A stretch of DNA of 9,208 nucleotides from Desulfobacterales bacterium. GTDB taxonomy: Bacteria > Desulfobacterota > Desulfobacteria > Desulfobacterales > Desulfosalsimonadaceae. The notes under the pieces were generated by a model. The model was given only the letters and a program-made list of their open reading frames with translations. It had not been told where the DNA came from and searched no databases. The stretch lies in NCBI GenBank assembly GCA_018334855.1, contig JAGXLE010000037.1, forward strand, positions 1-9,208. The letters are read 5' to 3'. Positions 1 to 9,208 of this stretch are shown in pieces (the stretch's first letter is position 1; the number at the start of each line of letters is the position of its first letter). The position numbers and the translations under genes are program-made.

Positions 1-152
1 AGACGCAATGCGGAATTGGGCTTCTTGGGTGTAGCGGTATAAACCCGGACGCAAACACCGCGCTTCTGCGGTGAAGCTTTGAGCGCGGGCGTGGTCTTTT
101 TCTTTTCAATCTTCTTGCGGCCCTTGCGAACCATTTGATTAATCGTCGGCAT
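1..152 (-). CDS. rpsL: 30S ribosomal protein S12, N-terminal part (runs off the window)
   Basis: S12 sits at the decoding centre of the small ribosomal subunit and helps control translational accuracy. Fifty codons are visible from the ATG at 152-150; the rest lies beyond base 1. The product begins [14 protein letters not shown], then a lysine-rich stretch, then [12 protein letters not shown] (residues 28-39) and PKKPNSALR (42-50), the hallmark S12 blocks. Lys43, the residue usually changed in streptomycin-resistant mutants, is the wild-type lysine. A purine-rich Shine-Dalgarno (AGGGGA, bases 162-157 read on the minus strand) lies four bases before the ATG. The gene has its own near-consensus promoter upstream, so it most likely opens a str operon (rpsL, rpsG, fusA order in most bacteria), although only rpsL is visible. 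Identity is certain; only the 3' part is missing. Confidence 0.97.
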   Translation of the reverse strand, partial: MPTINQMVRKGRKKIEKKKTTPALKASPQKRGVCVRVYTATPKKPNSALR

Positions 153-182
153 GATTTCCCCTGTACTGTCTCATACACATAT

Positions 183-199
183 TCTGCGTTTTCCGCAGA
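183..199 (-). promoter_or_regulatory. Small hairpin in the rpsL leader
   Basis: In the predicted 5' leader of rpsL, TCTGCG and CGCAGA form a perfect 6-bp stem around a GAAAA loop. It lies about 15-30 bases after the predicted transcription start and about 30 bases before the start codon. Ribosomal protein operons are often autoregulated through leader structures, but this stem is short and matches no known binding site that I recognise. Its role is unproven. Confidence 0.35.
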
Positions 200-300
200 C
201 GCGGCAAGTTAAAATATAACATCATACTTACCATTGTCTGCCCTGTCAAGCATTTTTCTATCTCCGCAGCCACTTTATTCATTGAGATCCTGCTCCGCAG
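192..300. repeat. Three copies of the heptamer TCCGCAG in the rpoC-rpsL spacer
   Basis: TCCGCAG occurs at 192-198, 263-269 and 294-300, all in the same orientation. The middle copy ends up about 14 bases upstream of the -35 box of the rpsL promoter. The first lies in the leader hairpin and the third in a small hairpin just after rpoC. Three copies in about 110 bases could be operator-like half sites, or chance in a G+C-moderate region. Spacing between starts is 71 and 31 bases, which is not helical-phase regular in an obvious way. Confidence 0.25.
221..249 (-). promoter_or_regulatory. Sigma70-type promoter for rpsL / str operon
   Basis: Read on the minus strand, a perfect -35 box TTGACA (249-244) is followed by a 17-base spacer and a -10 box TATGAT (226-221, five of six consensus bases). 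The predicted start is near base 214, giving a leader of about 60 bases before the rpsL ATG. This is the best promoter in the window. Its position after rpoC means the ribosomal genes downstream can be transcribed independently of the rpoBC transcript. Confidence 0.85.
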
Positions 301-301
301 G
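289..301 (-). other. Small hairpin just downstream of rpoC
   Basis: CCTGC and GCAGG pair around a three-base loop 15 bases after the rpoC stop codon. No run of U follows it on the transcript (the next bases are ATCTCAATG), so it is not a convincing intrinsic terminator. It may protect the 3' end or do nothing. No better terminator is visible in the 164-base spacer, so readthrough from rpoC into rpsL is likely. Confidence 0.3.
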
Positions 302-316
302 CCAGGCTTTTCCATC

Positions 317-4735
<4,419 letters not shown>

Positions 4736-4741
4736 TGCCTT

Positions 4742-4747
4742 CTCCTT
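4742..4747 (-). promoter_or_regulatory. Shine-Dalgarno that fixes the rpoC TTG start
   Basis: AAGGAG lies six bases before the TTG at 4735-4733, in the 25-base gap after the rpoB stop. An earlier in-frame TTG at 4792 would overlap the end of rpoB and add 19 residues with no similarity to beta' proteins. No in-frame ATG occurs before the first zinc finger, so the rpoC start must be non-ATG. Confidence 0.9.
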
Positions 4748-4760
4748 AAAATCAATTAAA

Positions 4761-7700
4761 TTATTCGTTGTCTTCGACCAGGGTGATATCAAGCCCCAGG
4801 CTCTGGAGCTCTTTTGTCAGCACCCTGAAAGATTCCGGCAATCCGGGCTCAAAGACATTCTGACCCTTGACGATTTTTTCGTACATGCGGGTCCGGCCGG
4901 CCATGTCATCAGACTTGACCGTCAGAAATTCCTGCAGGGAGTAGGCGGCACCATAGGCCTCGATGGCCCATACTTCCATTTCCCCGAGCCGCTGGCCGCC
5001 GAACTGGGCTTTCCCGCCCAGCGGCTGCTGGGTTACCAGCGAATACGGCCCTATGGAACGTGCATGCAGCTTGTCATCGACCAGGTGATGGAGCTTTAAC
5101 ATGTACATGGCGCCCACGGTGATCTTTTCGTCAAAAGGCAGGCCGGTCCGCCCGTCATAAAGCGTTGCCTGCCCCGTCCGGCTTAAACCGGCTTCTTCGA
5201 GCAGCTCCTTGACTTCTTCCTCCTTGGCCCCGTCGAAAACCGGGGTGGACATAAACACGCCCTCCCTGCTGTTTTCTCCAAAGGCCATCATGTCCTGTTC
5301 AGAAATGTTCTTTATCTGCCTGGCTTCATGTTTGCCGGAAAAAATGTTTTTAAACTTCTTTCGCAGTTCCTTTGTACGGCCTTCTTCGAGCATGGCATTA
5401 ATCTGGTCTCCCAGCCCCTTTGCGGCCCTTCCGAGATGAATTTCCAGGATCTGGCCCACGTTCATCCGGGAAGGCACGCCCAGGGGATTTAAAATCATAT
5501 CCACTGTCCTGCCGTCATCAAAGTAGGGAAGGTCTTCTTCCGGCAGAATCCTGGAGACCACGCCCTTATTTCCGTGGCGGCCCGCCATCTTGTCACCGAC
5601 GGCCAGGGTGCGCTTCATTGCCACGTATATCTTGATCATCTTTATCACGCCCGGGGGCAGCTCATCGCCTTTTTCAATGGCGCTGACCTGGTTGTCAAAA
5701 GCAGATCTTGCCAATTCGGCCTGCTCGCGGTAGCGGGCCAGGATTTCGCCGACCCTTTCCTCGGCCTTTTTATCCTTTAATACAATATTTTCAAACTTTG
5801 CAAGCGGGACCCCGGCAAGCACCTTTTTTTCCATGCGGGTGTCTTTCGGGATCAGGACCTTTTTGCCGTCTGTAAGGTTTTGGGCGCACTGCTTGCCTGC
5901 AAGAAAGGCAACAATTTCGTTTTTGGCCGTATCCTCGATAATCTTTAACTCATCGTCGCGGTCCTTTTCCAGGGAGGCTATCTCCTCGTCCTCGATGGAA
6001 CGGGAACGCTCGTCTTTTTCCACGCCCCGGCGCGAAAATACCTTTACGTCCGTGACAATGCCCGAGACACCGGGCGGCACCCGCAGAGAGGTGTCCTTTA
6101 CGTCTCCTGCTTTTTCCCCGAATATCGCCCTAAGCAGCTTTTCTTCGGGAGAAAGCTGGGTTTCACCCTTGGGCGTGACCTTGCCCACCAGGATATCGCC
6201 CGGGCCCACTTCCGCACCCAGTCGGACAATACCGCTATCATCAAGATCCTTTAGGGCTTCATCGCCCACATTGGGTATATCTCTTGTAATCTCTTCCCGG
6301 CCCAGCTTGGTGTCTCTGGCCAGCACTTCGAACTCCTCGAGGTGCACGGAGGTAAACACCCCGTCTTTGACCAGCCTTTCGCTGACCAGTATGGAGTCCT
6401 CAAAGTTGTATCCGCCCCAGGGCATAAAAGCCACTGTCACGTTTTGGCCAAGGGCCAGCTCGCCGTTATCTGTTGCCGGTCCGTCTGCAACGATCTCTCC
6501 TGCTTTCACCCATTCCCCCTTGCTGACAATGGGCCGGTGGTTAAAACAGGTGTTCTGGTTGGACCGGACGAACTTGCCCAGGTTGTATATGGTGACATCT
6601 TTTTGCGTCGGATCGTCTGAAGGCTCGTGCTGAAGCACTATCCTGGAGGCATCAACGTCGACCACCCAGCCGTCGCGCTTGGCAACAATGGTCACACCCG
6701 AATCCCGGGCCACGATATCCTCCACCCCGGTGCCCACAAGAGGCGCCTCGGTATTTAACAGCGGCACGGCCTGTCGCATCATGTTCGAGCCCATCAGAGC
6801 CCGGTTTGCATCGTCGTTTTCCAGAAACGGTATCAAAGATGCTGAAATACTGACCAACTGGTTAGGAGAAACGTCCATTAGTTCGATTTTGTCGCGCTCG
6901 ATCATCATGAACTCGCCGTCAACCCGGGAAATAACCACGGAATTGACATAGCTGTTGTTTTCATCCACCGGGGCATTGGCCTGGGCAATGGGATGGTCCT
7001 GTTCCTCAAAGGCTGAGAGCAGCCGCACCTTGTCTGAAACCGTGGCGTTTTCCACCACCCGGTACGGCGTTTCTATAAAACCGAACTCGTTTACCCTCGC
7101 ATATGTACCCAGCGATACTATCAGCCCGATATTCGGACCCTCCGGAGTCTCAATGGGACAGATCCTGCCGTAGTGCGACGGATGCACGTCCCGGACTTCA
7201 AAACCGGCCCTGTCCCTTGTCAGTCCGCCCGGGCCCAGGGCGCTTAAGCGCCGCTTGTGGGTGGTCTCAGCCAGCGGGTTTGTCTGGTCCAGAAACTGGG
7301 AAAGCTGACTGGTGCCGAAAAATTCTTTTACAACAGCGGAAACCGGCTTGGGATTGATAAGATCGTTTGGCATGAGCGCATCGACTTCCTGCATGCTCAT
7401 GCGTTCTTTAATGGCCCGCTCCATGCGCACCAAGCCGATGCGGTACTGGTTTTCCAGGAGTTCGCCTACTGCGCGTACCCGCCTGTTGCCCAAATGGTCT
7501 ATATCGTCCACGGCGCCCTGGCTGTCTCTAAGTTCCACCAGGGTCCGGGCGGTGAGCAGAATATCTTCGCTGCGCAGGGTACGGGTGTCAAGCGGGGTGT
7601 CGAGGTTTAACCGATGGTTTATCTTTAAGCGCCCCACGCTGGACAGGTCATAATATGCGGTTTTAAAAAACAGATGATCAATGAAGTCCTGTGCCACTTC

Positions 7701-8858
7701 AGCAGTCACCGGGTTGCCCGGCCGAAGACGCCGGTATATGTCAATGAGGGCCTCTTCCTTGCTTTTGGCCTTGTCCATAAGAAGGGTTTTGCGTATGGAC
7801 TGACCGGCAAACGGGCCTTCCATGACCAGAATTTCAAACCAGTCGACACCGGCCGCACTTATCTGCTCAAGCAGCCCGGTATCGACCGTATCATTCGCCC
7901 GGGCAATAACTTCACCGGTTTCAGGGTTGACCACATCAGAGGCGATCACCCGTTCCTGCAGCTCCTCGCCGGTCATGGGAACATAGTTTACCCCGGCTGA
8001 CTGCATCTGCCGGATGGCCCGTTTGGTAATCATGCGGCCTTTCTTTACCAGGACCTCCCCGGTTTCAGGGTTTAGGAGATCTTCTCCGGGGCGCTCGCCC
8101 TTTAAGAACTCGGGGTTTAAATCCCTGACAAACCGGCCGTCTTTTATATAAATCTTATCCTTATTATAGAAATAGGAAAGGATATCTTCATCGCTGTAGC
8201 CAAGGGCCTTAAACAGCAGGGTTACGGGGAATTTACGCCGCCGGTCAATACGGACATGAACGATGTCTTTGGGATCGATCTCCATATCTATCCAGGAGCC
8301 GCGCACCGGAATAATCCGGGCGGTGTAAATGATCCTGCCGCTGGAATGGGTCTTGCCCTTGTCATGATCAAAAAACACACCCGAGGAGCGGTGAAGCTGG
8401 TTTACCACCGCCCGCTCTGTTCCGTTTATGATAAAAGTCCCGCGCTCGGTCATCAGGGGGATAGTGCCGAAATAAATCTCCTGTTCCTTGATGTCGCGGA
8501 TGTTTGAAACGCCGGTGGCCTTGTCTGTGTCATAGACCACGAGCCGCACCCGGATGCGGACCGAGATTTCGTGGGTCATCCCCCGGTTTATGCACTCATT
8601 GACCGAATGCTTGACCTCCCCGAAATGGTACGAAACGAATTCAAGCGAGGCTGTACCGGTAAAGTCCTTAATGGGAAAAACCGAATTAAACACTGCCTGC
8701 AGCCCGATATCCCTGCGCTCTTCAGGAGCGACGTCCATCTGCAGAAACCTCTGGTAGGATTCCCGCTGGACCCCGATAAGATCCGGAATATCTACAATAG
8801 TTTGAATTCGACCGAAATTTTTCCGGAATCGTTTATATTTCGGTGGATTTCCTGTCAT
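4761..8858 (-). CDS. rpoB: DNA-directed RNA polymerase subunit beta
   Basis: This is the second largest core RNA polymerase subunit; it forms one side of the active cleft and binds RNA and rifamycins. It has 1365 residues, slightly longer than the 1342 of E. coli. The ATG at 8858 follows GGAG with a five-base spacer. In order the protein has the N-terminal protrusion and lobe, an SI1-type insertion (about 228-348) with two NPETGEV repeats, and the rifampicin cluster (513-546). Asp524, His534 and Ser539 there correspond to E. coli 516, 526 and 531, all wild type. Next are NFEDS (818-822), a charged, helix-rich SI2-type insertion (about 941-1070), the [12 protein letters not shown] active-site block (1088-1099; Lys1090 and Lys1098) and the C-terminal clamp and switch region with [18 protein letters not shown] (1281-1298). 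The long helical SI2-type insertion is typical of Proteobacteria-like lineages. The stop is TAA, 25 bases before rpoC. Confidence 0.98.
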   Translation of the reverse strand: MTGNPPKYKRFRKNFGRIQTIVDIPDLIGVQRESYQRFLQMDVAPEERRDIGLQAVFNSVFPIKDFTGTASLEFVSYHFGEVKHSVNECINRGMTHEISVRIRVRLVVYDTDKATGVSNIRDIKEQEIYFGTIPLMTERGTFIINGTERAVVNQLHRSSGVFFDHDKGKTHSSGRIIYTARIIPVRGSWIDMEIDPKDIVHVRIDRRRKFPVTLLFKALGYSDEDILSYFYNKDKIYIKDGRFVRDLNPEFLKGERPGEDLLNPETGEVLVKKGRMITKRAIRQMQSAGVNYVPMTGEELQERVIASDVVNPETGEVIARANDTVDTGLLEQISAAGVDWFEILVMEGPFAGQSIRKTLLMDKAKSKEEALIDIYRRLRPGNPVTAEVAQDFIDHLFFKTAYYDLSSVGRLKINHRLNLDTPLDTRTLRSEDILLTARTLVELRDSQGAVDDIDHLGNRRVRAVGELLENQYRIGLVRMERAIKERMSMQEVDALMPNDLINPKPVSAVVKEFFGTSQLSQFLDQTNPLAETTHKRRLSALGPGGLTRDRAGFEVRDVHPSHYGRICPIETPEGPNIGLIVSLGTYARVNEFGFIETPYRVVENATVSDKVRLLSAFEEQDHPIAQANAPVDENNSYVNSVVISRVDGEFMMIERDKIELMDVSPNQLVSISASLIPFLENDDANRALMGSNMMRQAVPLLNTEAPLVGTGVEDIVARDSGVTIVAKRDGWVVDVDASRIVLQHEPSDDPTQKDVTIYNLGKFVRSNQNTCFNHRPIVSKGEWVKAGEIVADGPATDNGELALGQNVTVAFMPWGGYNFEDSILVSERLVKDGVFTSVHLEEFEVLARDTKLGREEITRDIPNVGDEALKDLDDSGIVRLGAEVGPGDILVGKVTPKGETQLSPEEKLLRAIFGEKAGDVKDTSLRVPPGVSGIVTDVKVFSRRGVEKDERSRSIEDEEIASLEKDRDDELKIIEDTAKNEIVAFLAGKQCAQNLTDGKKVLIPKDTRMEKKVLAGVPLAKFENIVLKDKKAEERVGEILARYREQAELARSAFDNQVSAIEKGDELPPGVIKMIKIYVAMKRTLAVGDKMAGRHGNKGVVSRILPEEDLPYFDDGRTVDMILNPLGVPSRMNVGQILEIHLGRAAKGLGDQINAMLEEGRTKELRKKFKNIFSGKHEARQIKNISEQDMMAFGENSREGVFMSTPVFDGAKEEEVKELLEEAGLSRTGQATLYDGRTGLPFDEKITVGAMYMLKLHHLVDDKLHARSIGPYSLVTQQPLGGKAQFGGQRLGEMEVWAIEAYGAAYSLQEFLTVKSDDMAGRTRMYEKIVKGQNVFEPGLPESFRVLTKELQSLGLDITLVEDNE
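7908..8072 (-). repeat. Internal repeat in the beta SI1-type insertion (two NPETGEV units)
   Basis: NPETGEV occurs at residues 263-269 (bases 8072-8052) and 311-317 (7928-7908), 48 residues apart. Each copy is followed about 19 residues later by a similar (S)AGV motif. At the DNA level 20 bases match with two differences (7909-7928 against 8053-8072). E. coli beta has two weaker units in the same place, so the protein repeat is old; here it is sharper. Confidence 0.7.
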
Positions 8859-8892
8859 TTTGTCTCCAAGTTGATTGTATTTAACTCAATTC

Positions 8893-8935
8893 GCGAAAAA
8901 CGGCAGCCGGGAATTTCCCGGTGCCGATTTTTCGC
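8893..8935 (-). terminator. Rho-independent-type hairpin between rplL and rpoB (attenuator or RNase III site)
   Basis: On the transcript, GCGAAAAA-U-CGGCA-CCGGGAA pairs with UUCCCGG-C-UGCCG-UUUUUCGC, about 20 base pairs with one unpaired base on each arm and a very small loop. The G+C-rich inner stem (8926-8901) is followed at once by five U (8900-8896), as in an intrinsic terminator. The same U run also pairs with an A run on the other arm, so the whole structure is a long, almost continuous duplex. It sits 35 bases before the rpoB start. E. coli has a partial terminator and an RNase III site in the same spacer, which lets ribosomal protein genes be expressed more than polymerase genes. A similar job is inferred here. 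Confidence 0.75.
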
Positions 8936-8936
8936 A

Positions 8937-8964
8937 ATTTTATTACAGCAAGGTTTTGCTTCAA
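8937..8964 (-). promoter_or_regulatory. Weak candidate sigma70 promoter upstream of rpoB
   Basis: On the minus strand TTGAAG (8964-8959; four of six consensus bases) is followed by a 16-base spacer and TAAAAT (8942-8937; five of six). The predicted start would be near base 8930, at the beginning of the long hairpin. The spacer is one base shorter than ideal and the -35 box is poor, so this may be chance in an A+T-rich spacer. Confidence 0.3.
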
Positions 8965-9018
8965 GCTGTCTGCTTTCTTCTGGCAATATTTCAGAAGCGG
9001 TCAAAAACGGTGCAAGCC

Positions 9019-9208
9019 CTACTTGATTTCCACTGTCGCCCCTGCGCCTTCGAGCTGTTCCTTGAGCTTGTCGGCCTCTTCCTTGACCACGCCTTCCTTT
9101 ACAGGCTTAGGCGCCTCTTCGACCAGGGCCTTTGCCTCTTTTAGCCCCAGACCGGTAATTGCCCGGACTTCTTTGATGACCTGAATTTTCTTGTCCCCCG
9201 CCGCAGAA
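9019..9208 (-). CDS. rplL: 50S ribosomal protein L7/L12, C-terminal domain (start outside window)
   Basis: L7/L12 forms the flexible ribosomal stalk that recruits and activates translational GTPases. The last 62 residues are visible, ending in a TAG at 9021-9019. They contain the conserved C-terminal domain: [19 protein letters not shown], then [17 protein letters not shown], and the ending [11 protein letters not shown]. The surface helix with the GLGLKEAK block, which contacts elongation factors, is intact. The N-terminal dimerisation domain and hinge lie beyond base 9208. The gene is 160 bases upstream of rpoB, in the usual rplL-rpoB order, and is probably cotranscribed with it through the hairpin region. 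Confidence 0.97.
   Translation of the reverse strand, partial: SAAGDKKIQVIKEVRAITGLGLKEAKALVEEAPKPVKEGVVKEEADKLKEQLEGAGATVEIK

Noticed and set aside
289..301. Intrinsic terminator after rpoC
   Set aside because: The stem is only five base pairs and no U run follows it.
4736..4792. Upstream TTG at 4792 as the rpoC start (1491 aa)
   Set aside because: It overlaps the end of rpoB, adds 19 residues with no similarity to beta' proteins, and breaks the E. coli numbering match at the zinc and catalytic sites. The TTG at 4735 has a good Shine-Dalgarno.
5833..6633. Plus-strand open frame of 266 codons opposite rpoB
   Set aside because: Serine-rich shadow of the rpoB codons with no recognisable domain; the minus-strand gene accounts for the sequence.
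8945..8969. Second hairpin in the rplL-rpoB spacer (AGCAA/TTGCT, ACAGC/GCTGT)
   Set aside because: Stems of five base pairs that exclude each other; not distinguishable from chance.
8571..9184. Plus-strand open frames across the rplL-rpoB spacer
   Set aside because: They overlap coding sequence of rpoB and rplL and the hairpin; there is no convincing ribosome site or similarity.

Overview
The window is a slice of the bacterial RNA polymerase and ribosomal protein gene cluster. Every gene is on the minus strand, so transcription runs from high to low coordinates: rplL (end only), rpoB, rpoC, rpsL (start only). Gene order, protein similarity recalled from memory and moderate G+C suggest a proteobacterial-type organism. 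The best guess is a member of the Desulfobacterota (former Deltaproteobacteria), perhaps near the Desulfobacterales. This is inference, not a database result.

Layout, in the direction of transcription. 9208-9019 is the C-terminal domain of ribosomal protein L7/L12. 9018-8859 is a 160-base spacer holding a long, nearly perfect hairpin followed by five U, a good candidate attenuator or RNase III site, and a weak promoter-like pair just upstream of it. 8858-4761 is rpoB (beta subunit, 1365 aa). A 25-base gap carries a strong Shine-Dalgarno that fixes the rpoC start at a TTG codon (4735), giving a 1472-residue beta' subunit. Two invariant landmarks, the first zinc-finger cysteines and the catalytic aspartates, then fall at the same residue numbers as I recall for E. 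coli. 316-153 is a 164-base spacer with a near-consensus sigma70 promoter that starts the str (rpsL) operon. 152-1 is the first 50 codons of rpsL (S12).

The most unusual feature is inside rpoC. About 100 residues (574-673, bases 2717-3016) interrupt the otherwise normal pore region (Rpb1 domain 3) of beta'. They read as a complete parvulin (PpiC/rotamase-type peptidyl-prolyl isomerase) domain. The two parvulin histidines are kept, but the catalytic Cys/Asp position and the substrate-pocket Met appear to be lost. This suggests a binding or scaffolding module built into RNA polymerase rather than a fully active isomerase. The usual trigger-loop insertion SI3 is also present, as are the SI1- and SI2-type insertions of beta.

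The genes form one functional theme. rpoB and rpoC make the core of RNA polymerase, L7/L12 and S12 are ribosomal, and the signals between genes allow the polymerase genes to be set apart from the ribosomal genes. No mobile elements, RNA genes, CRISPR arrays or accessory genes were seen.
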